From Forficula auricularia (taxonomy: Eukaryota > Arthropoda > Insecta > Dermaptera > Forficulidae): a stretch of 64,000 bases of DNA. The position numbers were made by a program, and so were the translations under genes. The notes under the pieces are model-generated. The model was not told the origin of the DNA. It made no database searches and saw only the letters and a list, made by a program, of their open reading frames with translations. Location: the NCBI GenBank assembly GCA_024734495.1, contig JALMQS010000153.1, positions 36,594,858 through 36,658,857 on the forward strand, in the 5' to 3' direction. Positions 33,211-45,230 of the stretch are shown in pieces. How positions within the stretch are numbered: position 1 is the first letter of the stretch; each line of letters begins with the position of its first letter.

Positions 33211-33649
33211 AAATTAGAAACAAAAACTTCGTAGTAAACTAAAGAAAAATTTAATTTTTTATCAATTTAAAGTTCTTAAAATTAAGATTTTTTACTTTAC
33301 CATACAGGGTATGGTCAAGTATTGTAATCGTGGATGAAAAAAGGTTTTTTTTTTTTTATTCTTTTTTTCAAAATATTTCAAATACGGCTGAAACTATTTT
33401 CATAAAAAAAAAAAAAAATGGGCGAAACCATGGCATTTCGGTCTACAAAAAAGCTCTAATAATTGAAGATTGAAAAAATTATATTTTTCGAGATAATAAC
33501 TGTTTTGTCAAAATGTCTGTTAGTCTGTACCTTACCAAATTTTGTGGACGAGCTAGCTCAAAAACTAGTGTGAATATCAAAACCAAATTTCACACGTTGT
33601 TTTGGTGCATCGAGATTAAGAGCTGATTAGATTTTGGTGCATATCGACC

Positions 33650-33939
33650 AGAATCGGAGAAAGAAGAACTTTGTGGAAGAGTCTGAAGAAGAGAAGAGGT
33701 CAGATGATGGGGCACACACTGAGACATGGGGGACTACTTAGGGATATCTTGGAGGGAGAGGTGGGAAAGAAAAGGGGAAGGGGAAGACCCAGATTAGAAT
33801 ATTTCAACCAAATAATTGGGGATATGGGATGCCAGACATTTAGAGAGGTCAAACAGCTGGCAGTGGACAGAGTCGAGTGAGACGGATTGTTGCATCAAAC
33901 CAGTCTTAGGACTGTATACTCAATGATGATGATGATGAT
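33650..33939 (+). mobile_element. RTE-type LINE 3' end insertion
   Basis: A 70-codon frame (33671-33880) encodes GHTLRHGGLLRDILEGEV, a KKRGRGRPRLEYF segment and a final REVKQLAVDR. This is the C-terminal motif of RTE-clade ORF2 proteins. It ends in a (GAT)n microsatellite. GCATATCGACC (33639-33649) before it and GCATATTGACC (33940-33950) after it form the target duplication, with one later substitution. Copy 1 of repeat R has a single uninterrupted site. It is a 290-bp 5'-truncated copy. Confidence 0.9.
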
Positions 33940-34280
33940 GCATATTGACCCAAAATTAAGGGGAAGGGGATTAAAATTTAAAATTATGAAGATTTTTCAA
34001 GCTAAAAAAACAAGAAAAATGAAAATACTATAAAATAAACCTATAATAACGAAAATATTTTTTTTTCTGCCACCAAAATTAGGGGGGGGGGGGGTCCAAA
34101 AATAAAAATCTAGCCCAATGAGCAAACTCAACCAAATTTTGTATACTTATTCAGTGGGCCCTTAGAACACTAAACACGCAAAAACAAACCCCAAAATGGG
34201 GGCGGGGGGCGTCAAAAAATGAAAATCTAGGCCATTGTATCAAACTCAACTAGAAGTGTATGGTAAACTCAAGTGGATGC

Positions 34281-34689
34281 CATTCGCGTAGTTAGGGGGG
34301 GGGGCAAGGGGCATTGCCTCCCCCCTAGAAAAATAAAATCTTAAATTCGATTGTTTTAAGGCTTTCAGGCCATTATTTACGGAGAGAGACGTTTAAAGAT
34401 TTTAAAGACAATATTATTATTATTTTTAAAAATCTCAAATTCGATTGTTTTAAGGCTCTCAGACCATTATTTACGGAGATAGAGACGTAATAATATTGAA
34501 AGTGATTTACCTTTTTTTAATTTTACCAACTTGGTTTTTCAATATTTTTTTGCTCAAATGCTCACTTTAACAGGTTTTATGGATGGTTGTGCGAGAACAA
34601 TTTGGGTTGGGCGGTCGCCACACCTCGCTCAACCCTGGCGCTGCCACTGCGGCTGCCCCTCCTAGGAAAATTTCGCAACTACGCCAATG
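34281..34689. mobile_element. hAT-like MITE
   Basis: Ends CATTCGCGTAGTT and AACTACGCCAATG (12 of 13 inverted). It is flanked by GTGGATGC (34273-34280) and GTGGATGG (34690-34697), an 8-bp target duplication, and copy 1 of repeat R has the empty site CAAGTGGATGGTC. The 8-bp duplication is typical of hAT. Inside, an ~95-bp segment (AAATTCGATTGTTTTAAGGC and TTATTTACGGAGA) is tandemly duplicated. No transposase. Confidence 0.85.
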
Positions 34690-34730
34690 GTGGATGGCAA
34701 CATCAGAACGTGTCAATTTATTTTTTACTA

Positions 34731-35387
34731 TATTTCATTTAAAGACTCAAATGAAAGCGTAATTATTTTTTAAGCTTTTTATAAAATTATGATATCTTTT
34801 AGTAAACCGCTAGAGGCTTTCTAATAGTTTTCTATTTTATTGTTTTCTATTTCGATCTCTGGTTTCTGTTCTTTTAACTATCATTTTTATTAAACCCGAT
34901 TTTAAACATTTATTGTCTTTTAGTCTAATTAAAACCGATCTTAATTTAATTGAAATAACCTTCATTTGTATACGAACACCGATATCGAAATTCCATTGAA
35001 TTAGAAAAGAGAAGATGAAAAGTTTCAAGACAATCGACATTATTTGTTTTTTGTTCAATTTAATTAGATAAAACGTGGTCTGTTATTTTCTATCAAGCCG
35101 CTGTTGAAAACTTAGACAAATGGAGAAATAGAGAGAGAGAAAGAACATACGAGTATATACAATATATAAGAGAAAGAAAGACAGAGAGAGAGAAAGTTAT
35201 TGAAAGATATAACTTTGTGACATTTCCTATATATTTATATATACTCGTATATATTTTTTTCATTCATCTCCTTTTGGCCTGGTTCGAGTTCTGTTTTCTA
35301 AAGACAATTTGCCAGGCAGTGTTCCTCGACCCTCGACCCCGTGCATTCTTGTCTCGACGATTTATTTTCGTAATTTTCTTTTTCTTT
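34731..35387. other. Intergenic DNA
   Basis: It includes a GA-rich low-complexity patch (35125-35200). No gene is seen. Confidence 0.45.
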
Positions 35388-35500
35388 TTACACCCTGGAT
35401 ACAATTCAGAAACGAGCTATCAGACTATTAGACGACCCTTACTAACTCCCTTGACTCGCTAGATCATCGAAGAAGCGTCTCCGCTCTTTCCCCTTTTAGA
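35388..35500 (+). pseudogene. Short LINE fragment
   Basis: CTGGATACAATTCAGAAACG through GAAGCGTCTCCGCTCTTTCC corresponds to the Q(R/K)RAIRLIGDP...HRRSVSALS region of the LINE family at 3100-3865. It is truncated on both sides. Confidence 0.75.
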
Positions 35501-35570
35501 GTTGCGTTTAAAATGGGAAACGGAACGCTATAATATCTGTGTCTTTATTATTGTAGCTTGTAATCCAAAT

Positions 35571-35640
35571 CAGGAGTATCTAACCTTTTGGATTACACGG
35601 GCCACATTTGAAGGAAAAAATTGTCCCTGGAGGCAGATGA
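35571..35640 (+). repeat. hAT end relic
   Basis: CAGGAGTATCTAACCTTTTGG and ACGGGCCACATTTGAAGG match the left end of the hAT-like element at 53879. No right end was found. Confidence 0.5.
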
Positions 35641-35821
35641 AATATACTAATTCTACCGATTTTGTTGATAAAAAAACATAGTTAATAATATTAAAAAAAA
35701 AAAAATTATTGATTGTGAAAATAAATAAAAATCTTTTATAAAACAATCTTTAAACGTTTAATCAAACCCAAAAATTTCGGAAGAATTTGTCCCTTTCTCA
35801 ATGAAAAATTTTCAAGTAAGA

Positions 35822-35945
35822 CTACTCTAGTAACACAATGTTTCAAACTATATAGTAACTATATAGTGCCTATATAGATTCTCAAAATCTATATAGGGAC
35901 AATATAGTTACTATATAGTTTGAAACATTGTGCTACTAGGAGTAG
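35822..35945. repeat. Perfect-arm palindromic MITE
   Basis: Arms of about 56 bp (CTACTCTAGTAACACAATG and ACTATATAGTAACTATAT) are almost exact reverse complements with a loop of about 12 nt. No ORF and no clear target duplication. Confidence 0.85.
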
Positions 35946-35982
35946 CTAATAAATATGTGTTTATTAATTGAAAAAAGATAAA

Positions 35983-36208
35983 AAGCTAAAATTTGGTGGA
36001 TTGCAATCCAAAATACATAGTTTCATACCATTTTCAGCTCATTAACTAAAACCTTTCAAGATTGGCATTTTCTACTTTCTGAAAACGTTTTCAGGTAAAA
36101 AGCTAAAATTTGGTCCATTGTAAGATATTTGCGTACCAATTTTCAGCTCATTAATTAAAACCTTTCAAGATTGGCATTTTGTACTTTCAGGAAACGTTTT
36201 CAGGTAAA
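35983..36208 (+). repeat. Tandem pair, ~113-bp unit
   Basis: Two head-to-tail units starting AAAAGCTAAAATTTGGT and ending ACGTTTTCAGGT, with ATTTTCAGCTCATTAA and TTCAAGATTGGCATTTT inside. They differ at about a dozen positions. Confidence 0.85.
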
Positions 36209-36469
36209 AGCAAATGAAAATAATATGTATCTTATAAATCGATATTTATGTTTTACGTAATTGATATTTTTTCATCAGAGAAAATAAATAATTCGAAATA
36301 TTCGAGAAAACATTTTTTTCCGCCAACACGTCTCAACTTGTCCATGCGAGTCTCGACTCGTTTGAAATACTCTCGAGTTTTTATCATTAAAAAATCTATT
36401 AAATATTTATATTTGGAAATAAACAAAACGGGCAATTCTAGAGCAATTGACTACTAATACTATCTAATG

Positions 36470-37130
36470 CAGGTCTGGCCAACCTGAATTGCACCGCGTG
36501 CAGATTGACGACTTAAGAATTTCTGAGGACCGCACATAATAATAAATAAGAAAAATTTCAATTTTTTTCAATATTTTTTTTTTCGAAATCTGCCTTTACA
36601 ACAAATTTGGTACGTATCAATTTTTATTGAAATTTATTATTAGTATAAATTTGAATGAAGCGATACACTGAAAGTGTTCAATCATTGTAAGTGTGGAAAA
36701 AACAATACTACAACCAGATATGAAATGAAAACACACATTGATCCAACAACAAAATCTATTTTTATGGTAAAATAAACATAACATATCAAAATTATTAGTT
36801 AAGTCGCATAAACCAAACAATATTTCAAATTTTATTTAAAAATAACAAACAAATTTGAATGTCTTTTTCTTTTTTTGTCTGATATTTGCGTTTCTTTTCG
36901 CTTACTTAACTTTTCTAATTCTATATCATTAGTTGAAATTTACTATTATTATTTAATATGTTATTCTTCATGTAATTATAAGGAACCTTAATTCTTTTAA
37001 TTACTTCAATGCGATTTAAAATATATTTTAAAATACCCGATAAAAAACAATTTGTCAAAAATGACTACGGTCCTCAAATAAGTCCATCGGGACCACATGC
37101 GTTCCGCGGGCCGCGGGTTGGCTAGGCCTG
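36470..37130. mobile_element. Non-autonomous hAT element
   Basis: Inverted ends CAGGTCTGGCCAACC and GGTTGGCTAGGCCTG (13 of 15). Eight-bp flanks ATCTAATG (36462-36469) and ATCTAAAT (37131-37138) look like a decayed target duplication. The right end has GCGGGCCGCGGG next to the terminus, as in many hAT MITEs. No transposase frame remains in 661 bp. Confidence 0.8.
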
Positions 37131-37624
37131 ATCTAAATAAGAAACCAAGTTTAATTTTAGATATTATTTATTTTCGTTTTTCCACTAATCGAAATTTTAA
37201 TTGAATGATTATTTTTGGGATAGTGGAATTTTATGTGAAGTCAAAAATAAAAAATATTTTTTTATTATTAGGTGTTAAGTTCTTTTTAAGGAGAATTAGG
37301 CATAAGTATTTGAGAGACCCCAAATTTGTCATCTTTAGATGATTTTTGTACCAACCCAACTCCTTAAATTAAAATTCTGAAATCATTACACAAATTTACT
37401 CATTCCCTTCTTATCAACGTGAAATAAAAACGAATTTGATATCTTAAGTATTTGGGTAAATAAAATCAATTTTCTTTCTCCCAACCGGTTTCTGCACGGG
37501 CGCAAGTACTGTCACATCGATACAAACTCAATAATTCACTCTTTCATTAAAAGCCTTCAGGTAGTTTGAATTGATTCTGCTCCAATGAATTTGATTCTGT
37601 AGTCGATACGTTAGGTTCGCAATG

Positions 37625-38000
37625 TTTTTTACTTTATCCAATACCAAGCATGGATAAAGTATTGTAATCGGTTTCGTGGCGCGACTTCAAAAGGTCCTCG
37701 GGTAAAGACTACGGATCCCAGGGTCTCTATTAAAGTCACAAACTGTAGTATTCAATTAGGTTGAATTTTAGCACGTGATGGTTTTACCAAAAATTACATG
37801 GGGCCTCGTCCAGAGACCAAAAGTGCGATTTTTTCATTTAGTCTGTGCGGATGGATGTGTGTGTATGGTCGTTTATTTCGTCTACGATTTTTTCCACACC
37901 GATTGAAATGAAATTGAAAACCTACCATTATTTTAATAAAATGAAGCGCTGATTAGTTTTTGGTACATATCTGCCCGCAAACATTAGTACTTTATTTCAG
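37625..38000 (-). repeat. Degenerate relative of repeat R
   Basis: TTTACTTTATCCAATACCAAG and GGATAAAGTATTGTAATCG match the end of repeat R copy 2 in outline, followed by GCGCTGATTAG and GGTACATATC in the same order as in R. The middle differs. Confidence 0.45.
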
Positions 38001-38612
38001 TAATTTTTTAGTTTTTTCTAAATATCTTGAAAATGATTTGAGGTTCTTTCATGACAATCCATACAAAAAGTTTTAGCCTTGTAACCACTCTATAAATATG
38101 AAAGCAACTAAAATTTTAGGATATGTTTTTTTAACCTGACTGGCCACTCACATTGCGAAATCTCTATATAGATACACATATACTTGCGGATCGTTTCCGA
38201 GCCATTGTGCTTATATCCCCTCCACTAAAATTAATAGCCCAAATAGGTTTTTTTTTGTTTTTTATTAAAACTACGTGGTAAATAATTTCAATTTTTTTTT
38301 TAAGTTACTCCGAATATATTATTCTAACAAATATTAGTTTTTCATTAAGATGGTGAAAGTCCTTCAATGAAAAAAAATTAAATAATGATCATATCTCCGC
38401 CCTTCTACCCTATGTTAAAAATGTCATTTTTAATTGCAATTATTTATGGTGTGGTAAATCGTCTTCAAATTTTAACAGTATGTGTATTATGGTTTTAATG
38501 ACTTATATTCCAAGTTTCAAAAACTTCTTGAATTTTTGCATTTGTCAAAGAACTACCTTAAGCAAGCAGAGTTGTTTACCAAAAAAGAATTTAGTCTTTT
38601 TGATTTTAAGTC

Positions 38613-38853
38613 AATTCATCCATGTTTTCAGGATAGGTTACCATTAATAGTCAGAACATAAAAAATGGAATGTAATAAGGTTATTCCTCTAGTATTAGAT
38701 AAGAATCGATCGTTATTTTTTATTTTAATTCGATTCCTTCATATCTTCAGCACTGGTTACCAAAAATAATCGAAGCGTCAAAAATCCAATGTAGAATTGT
38801 TATTCCTTAACTATTAGATGAGAATCGATGGCTATTTTTGACTTCAAATAGCC
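38613..38853 (+). repeat. Degenerate tandem pair, ~122-bp unit
   Basis: Two units with AATTCATCCATG/AATTCGATTCCTTCAT, GGTTACCA, AATGGAATGTA/CCAATGTAGAA and TTAGATAAGAATCGAT/TTAGATGAGAATCGAT in order. Confidence 0.7.
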
Positions 38854-38945
38854 AGTGATATCTGATTAATAATAAAGGAATAAACATATTAATATTTCAA
38901 ATGACTTTGGATAAAGTTTAGCAACGATCCGTTGCAGTTTATTTT

Positions 38946-39757
38946 AACACAAATCACAAAAAAACTGTTTTTTTGTTTAATTATTTATTTATTTTTATAA
39001 ATAAGAACAATATTCATTTTGAAAATTCATTTTATAACACTTGAAACCCATTATTTACATATAATGCTAAAATGCAACAATTTTCAACCGCCCTTTCCCA
39101 GAAATTTCAATGACGCACTCTGTGTCTTAACCCCCCCCCCCTCCCACCCTGCGGCTACCCCTAATATATATAAAATAGATCGAAAAGTTGAATTTATGAA
39201 GCAAGAAAATCTGGATGTCTGATGGTCTTATGTTTTGTAGTAAAAATAGAAAAAGAAAACTAATTCAACACCACCATATATTTTCTATATCTTTATAACG
39301 CAATGGGGGCATTTCCACTCGTCTCGTTGGACTTGATAACCTTATGACCGATATCGAGAATTTGACGAAAATTCAATTCCTTATTGACACGCTAGCAGCC
39401 CTTGAAGGTTCAATGAATGAGAAGGGTAATCAAGTGCGAGGGTTTCTGGGGGAATTGGCCTCTAGGTGGAACATAATGGGCGGGGTGTAGGTGGTACGTG
39501 GTATGTGGCATTGTTACACCCCCCTCCTCCCGCACTGAAATAAGACCCCCTTGTCAATTCATGTTACACTCATCCACCCCAGTCTACCAACCTTAAACTT
39601 GACTAGTGTGCTATTGCCAGAATAAACTTTATCCAACCAATAGTATTTCCTCATCACTTGAGACCGGATTCCTATGCAATTGCACATTTTGTTTGCCGCC
39701 ACATACGACCCAGGAGATCAATTATCTATCCGAATCTTGCATCTAGGATACTGTGGG
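38946..39757. other. Intergenic DNA, no gene seen
   Basis: It includes a C run (39128-39140) and a GC-richer stretch at 39300-39560 with no recognisable reading frame. 38885-38945 repeats 1368-1425. Confidence 0.45.
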
Positions 39758-40880
39758 TTAAATTTTATACTGCATATTTTTACATATTTGAGTAATTTTG
39801 GATAAAATTGCATATTTCGCGCCAAATACAGATGTTTTAAAAGTAACTTTTCGGAGAAAGAATGAAAAAAAAGGAATAAAACTGGGGGATACTAAATTAA
39901 ATTCGAAGAAAACAAAAATAGTCCGCAAAGACAAGCGTTTAGTTAGTGTTGGACGGATTAGAAAGGATGTAAACATTGCTAAAAACCAACAATCCACTTA
40001 TTTTTCTTATTATTCATTTGTACTTTGACTTGACTAGATACTATACTCTACTCGAAAATGCCAAAAAGTTTGCAATCTTTTTCTTTCAAAATAAAACTGG
40101 GGATTTTAAGGTACTTTAAATTTGTCCCCATTACGTCTGTAGATGTGGACCGCTCCTTTTCATCTTATAAATCAATTTTAAGTGACCGTAGATATAATAT
40201 CCAGAAGATAATTAAAAAAATACTTGTAAACGTAAATTATTCACATTACAATCAAATTGTGATTATTTTTGAGATCCTTTATTAATTTTTTTTTTTTTAA
40301 CGCCTTCAGAAACTATAGCTCATTTAGGGCATTAAGTATTCGTGCGTGTGTGTGTATGTGTGTAAATTTGTATAGGCATCAGATTATAGCCGGTCAAATT
40401 TTACATTATTTGTTTATTAGGTTATTATTTGTACGTCAATAGGAAGAGATGGTTAATATATAAAAATAAAAGCAATATGATAAAATCGGTTTCCGTTAAA
40501 TTAAACTACCCCCCCCCCCCCTCCCGTATTTTTTGTTCACATTTTTGAAACATTATTATATTTATTATGCTAATTTTATTCTAGTGCACCTATTATTTTT
40601 TTTTAGTTTAAAGATTTTTTAATATATTAAATGTAATGAGAATTTTGTGTAATTTTTTACGCAATAAATGTACATATTTGACACTTGGTATCTGTAGCTT
40701 ACTTTATCATTTTATTTCGTTCATAGCATTATTTCGAATACAGTCTTTTTGTCTTCAATTTTAATTTTTTTAATTTATTGGCTATCTTTTACTGCATATT
40801 TTTGCATATTTCAACATATACTGCATATTACTTGCATATTTTAGAATTTTAACTGCATTTTTTTGACAGATTTTACTGCA
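39758..40880 (+). pseudogene. hAT transposase relic (CGGBP1-like)
   Basis: Two frames survive: 39798-40028 (KIAYFAPNTDVLKV, later KDKRLVSVGRIRKDV) and 40058-40285 (MPKSLQS, then SVDVDRSFSSYKSILSD), the latter being the C-terminal hAT dimerisation motif in its (V/I)DVERSFS form. The middle of a transposase, including the RNase-H core, is missing. Repeated TGCATATTT motifs at both ends (39770-39830; 40790-40870) look like subterminal repeats. The resemblance to the CGGBP1-like group of domesticated or mobile hAT proteins is by motif only. Confidence 0.65.
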
Positions 40881-40973
40881 TAAAAAATCGGTCTCTAATA
40901 ATCACTTACAACATTACAACGTATTTTACAAAATAAAATTTTGAAATTGATAACATATAATAAATTCGAATAA

Positions 40974-41165
40974 TTTATTATTATTTATTTATTTATTTTT
41001 TACTGCGATCGAATGCAAGAAGAGGCGCGCCGAGAAGATGCAGCCCCTATGAATTTCGAAAGACCCTTGCATTATCGAAGAGATTGAGAAATTGACCAAA
41101 AGAATAGGAAATCTAAAGGTGGAGGGGTAGGTGTCTGTGCACTCCCTCTTGAAGCTTTATAGGTT
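40974..41165 (-). pseudogene. LINE 3' fragment
   Basis: Reverse strand carries the GATAATGCAAGGGTCTTTCGA module, the CACAGACACCTACC stretch and the GCTGCATCTT segment of the variant LINE 3' end at 4200-4368. It ends next to an ATTT microsatellite (40974-40999). Confidence 0.7.
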
Positions 41166-41172
41166 ACAAGTA

Positions 41173-41952
41173 GGGTTCGGATCGATATGCACTAAAAAAC
41201 ATCAAAATATGCATTTAAAAGGCCGAAATATGCACTAAAAATATGCATTTTAAAAGGAAATATGCACTTAAAATATGCATTATAAACCCATAATATCTAG
41301 TGATTGATAGCTTTAAAGACACAAGGAACGGGTAAAAGAAGAAATAGTCAATAAATTTATTGCTCTGTTTAATCAAACACATATTTCTAAGTTGCTTACA
41401 TTAAATCTACATCTATTGTCTGTTAAAGTTAATTTTAACTTGGAAAATGATCTTTCCACATCATAGGGGTAGCAACTTGAGAATGGGCCGGCATCCTCTC
41501 CAAGTATTAATTTAAAATTAATATTTTCAAACTTTATTTTTAAAAGAAATTTAATATTTTTTTATTATTTTTTAGCATAATTTTCATAAAAAATATTATT
41601 TTAATTATTTCCTTAAATTTTCTCGATTTGTTTGACAGTGAGAGGGGTAGGGTGGGGAATCAAAAAAAGGTTTGAAACATGTGACCTACCCTCTCTGTCT
41701 CTAAAATTTTCTTCAATTATTTTTCTGATTTGCCAACAAACGAGGGACAAAAATCACACAAATATGCAAAATATAGCTTAAATCGCTAAATATGCAAAAT
41801 ATGCACTTAAACTCCAAAATATGCATTTATATGCAAAATAAGATTTCTCTGGGTGGGTCCTGATACCCTAAAACGCCCAGATACAAAAGATTAGAAGGAT
41901 ATCAATCAAGGAAAAAACATGAATTATTTACAAAATCCGAACCTTAGTTATA
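41173..41952 (-). mobile_element. hAT element with transposase C-terminal remnant
   Basis: Ends AGGGTTCGGAT and ATCCGAACCT are inverted, with flanks GTTACAAG and GTTATAAG (8-bp duplication, one mismatch) just outside the terminal TA/TA. Reverse strand 41465-41373 encodes YDVERSFSKLKLTLTDNR and then NLEIC, the hAT dimerisation motif. The subterminal regions are filled with ATATGCA repeats. The 780-bp length means most of the transposase is gone. Confidence 0.8.
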
Positions 41953-42569
41953 AGTAAAGACCGAATTTTCGTGCAGTAAAAACCTTTGAAACTTATAATA
42001 AAAACCTCAAAACGTATCCAAAAACGTGCAATAAAAACTTCTAAAAGTGCAAAATAGTAATGCTGACTGAATGGAATTAAAAATAAAACAAACAACACCT
42101 TGATTATTGCACCATTTTATTTCATTCTCAATCAATCTTTAATCAATAAACCACTTTTTAATTCCAATTGGAAATGCCTTTAAAACGTGATCTACCAGGT
42201 TGGAAACCACATTTCAACGCGCTTGTCTCTTTTTGGTTTGCGCAATAAACTTACAATTAAATTACTAGTTAATTGCTGAACAAGATTAATTTTAGATATT
42301 AGTCATAAGGCAATAATATTTGTTTATAGAACAAACCTGCTACGTACCATACCCACCTGCACCCCCAACTATCCTATGTGATAAATCGACCCTTTCGATG
42401 TAATCGTAATAAAGGTATTTATTAGAATGACTCATTAATATTATAGTAAGCTCTTTTCCTTTAATGAGAAATGTTCTCAATACTTATTCAAGGCAATTCC
42501 TGAAATTTACTATTATATATTTAAGTTAAGTATATTAACATAGTAATCAATTTCTTATTCAATTGAAAA
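41953..42569. other. Intergenic DNA, no gene seen
   Basis: Nothing recognised on either strand. Confidence 0.45.
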
Positions 42570-42574
42570 GATTC

Positions 42575-42660
42575 TATTTTGTCGAGAGTAGCAGAGTTGT
42601 TAATTTATAAAGAGAAATCAATGAGGTTGTCATCTGCTTGGTAGAAATAAACATATACAT
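42575..42660 (-). repeat. Hammerhead-unit 3' flank
   Basis: Reverse strand of GTCGAGAGTAGCAGAGTTG, AGAAATCAATGAGGTTGTC, the 3' module shared by families C and D. No ribozyme core is adjacent. A (TA)n microsatellite follows at 42728-42758. Confidence 0.6.
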
Positions 42661-42722
42661 ATATTTAAATAACGAATATATTATTATTAATATTATTTAT
42701 ACTAATAATAAATTATTTATAC

Positions 42723-42757
<35 letters not shown>

Positions 42758-42759
42758 CC

Positions 42760-45225
42760 GGGCTGTTGGCCCTTGCAGGCAGCATCTCGTACCTAAAAGT
42801 TAATTCCCCAGAAAAAAATCACACTCCAGAGACATATCTACTAAGCTTACATTTTTTTAGTGTAGACTTTTAATTATTTTTTTGGAGATCTTAGATATAA
42901 TATATTTTTGTTATGTTATTTTTAAATATATTATATTATTATTATATTTGCTATTTTAATTTTCTTCTAGCGTTGTTACAAACATTCTTAGGCTATTTTA
43001 TCTAACGAGCCTTTCGTTGGGCAGTAGGAAGTAGAAACCCGTTGTATTTTTTCTATATTCGATTTTGATATAATCTTTATTCTAGAAGTGACAAAGTAAA
43101 TACAATAACAATTGAAATAGTTAAGTGTTAAGACATTGGGAGAGCAAAGCAATACTTGAACTTATAAAATTAAATTCATACAAATTAATAATTTTTAAAA
43201 GAACTTTTGGTATCAGTTCCTGCTGGAATATTTTAAATAAAAGTTAATTAAAATACTAGATAGAGTTTCACATAAAACGTGTGTAGAATTTTAATTAACT
43301 CTTGCTACAAATTAAATTAAAAATCATTAGGTATCGCAATAGTTTTCACCTAAATATTAATATATTCAAACTAGAAAAAGAAATGATTGTATAAATTGAA
43401 TTAAAAGCTTGTCTAGCTAAAATAGAAAAATGAAATAATGAATAAAAAATATATATTGGGTTGGATTTATCGAAATTTCAATTTTTGATATTCTGGATGA
43501 ATATAGTTCCTCCCCCCTATAATTTTATCTTCCGTTTCAAGAGATGAATGGTTTATTCGTGGAAATAATTTTATGTAAATTGCCAAAAACTCGGCTTCGA
43601 ATATTCCTATCAATATGAAACTCCATCTATCCGCTATGAAATGAATGATGTATCATCATTTATTATCATTAGTTGAAAATATATAGAGATTTGAAAAATT
43701 GTCCAAATGAATTCGTATCTCTTTTGCCCGTGTATTTTGATAAAAGAAAAAAAAACCCCACCTTTTCTCCCAAACTTACTTATATGTCATTTTGAGAAGT
43801 TAGTGATTTATTTTTTATTTTTTATTTTTTTTTTGATCATATCACCGAAAAAACTTATTTTATATAAAACTGCATCATTTATTATAAAGTTTGCCTATTA
43901 AAAAAGTCTTAAGGATAAAAAGATAGTATTAGGGGAAGCGAGGGTGGCTTTTAAAACATCATAGCCAAAATAGAATTTCAGACAACTAGCGTACATTTGG
44001 GGATTTTAACCCCTGAAAAGGGTTGGTTTCCTTGATGCTTACCTAACTTGACCACCATTATTTCAGAGGCTAATGCCTTTCCCTAATGGAAACTGTCACT
44101 AGCTTAATTTTTATTCGTTTATTTGCTCATGAATTCCTATTAAAACGAGAATATAAAAATGTATCGAACTTATTAATTATTGAAGTTTAAAATTAACATT
44201 TGGCTCGAAATAAAAAATTAGAGTAAAAAGTGAAAGCTTTTTTAAGAATGCGAATTGTCGTGATTTAGAGATTTTTCGTAAGCAAACTAGAAAGCCTTGA
44301 CAGATTTTTTGAACTAATTGGCAAAATCTATAAATTGAGAATCATCCCAAAAGATTTCTAAAAAAACAAAATAGTAACACTGACTTCGTTTTATTTCTTC
44401 TGAAATTGTTTTCTAATGAATTTAAGATTTAAAAAACATATTTTTTTTGTTTATAGACTTAATTGGATTGCCCTCTGAACGGCTCATACATAGACGTATA
44501 GATATATTATACCTATACTTAAATTTGTATAGGTTATTCCTAAGCAATATTTGAAAACATTTAGATTATTTCTAAAGAAAAATTCTAGCCTTGTACGCAC
44601 CAAACGCCTGAATATAGGCAATCAATTCGTCGCCTCTTCTTCAAATCTGCGTAGATTTTAGGATCTCCATAAAGTACTTGAGCTTAGAGCCACCCGAGCC
44701 TGCCGGGATTGCCAAAAGTATTAAATTCATTATTATTACTTTATTTATTTATTTATTATAAGGAAATTCAATGTAAAAAATCATTTGGCAATAGATTTTT
44801 CCTTATTAATTTTAAAATAACATGTAAATACAAAAGATGCCCAGAATTAAAATCTCTATGAAATTTATTAATACGTTCCTGTAATATAGAAAAAATAGAA
44901 GACCTAAAAACTCAAAAATTACACAAACCTGGTTTCATTTCAAGATATCACAATTTCCCCGCAATTACCGGAGCTAATAATGCTTGAAATTTAATATGAG
45001 GCTACTTTAAAGCAGTGGTCGCTAAACTTCTTTGACCGTCGACCCCTTCAAGAGTTTCTTGAAATTTTATCAAACCCCTCTATTTTACTTTTTATGTAAT
45101 TGTAATAGAACAAACAAAAAAGGACGCCTATGTAAGTTTATATTTTTATATTTTTAAATTTCCCTAATTTTTTTATTCATTAAAGATCCCTATTGCTCAA
45201 AGATATACAGATGAGTAGTACAAAA
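42760..45225. other. Intergenic AT-rich DNA, no gene seen
   Basis: 2.4 kb with only short open frames. Nothing repeated elsewhere in the window was noticed, so this may be one of the few single-copy stretches. Confidence 0.45.
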
Positions 45226-45230
45226 TATCT

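Larger units (their letters stand above)
33296..34730 (-). repeat. Noncoding repeat R, copy 2, with two insertions
   Basis: Reverse complement of 18199-18720, from the palindromic ACCATACAGGGTATGGT end near 33297 to GACACGTTCTGATG near 34700. Two segments absent from copy 1 are inserted (33650-33939 and 34281-34689), each flanked by a duplicated copy of sequence that is single in copy 1. G/C runs are at 34079-34094 and 34297-34305. Confidence 0.82.

Noticed and set aside
36253..36457. Overlapping opposite-strand frames of 60-69 codons
   Set aside because: AT-rich chance frames with no domain and no codon bias that I can see.
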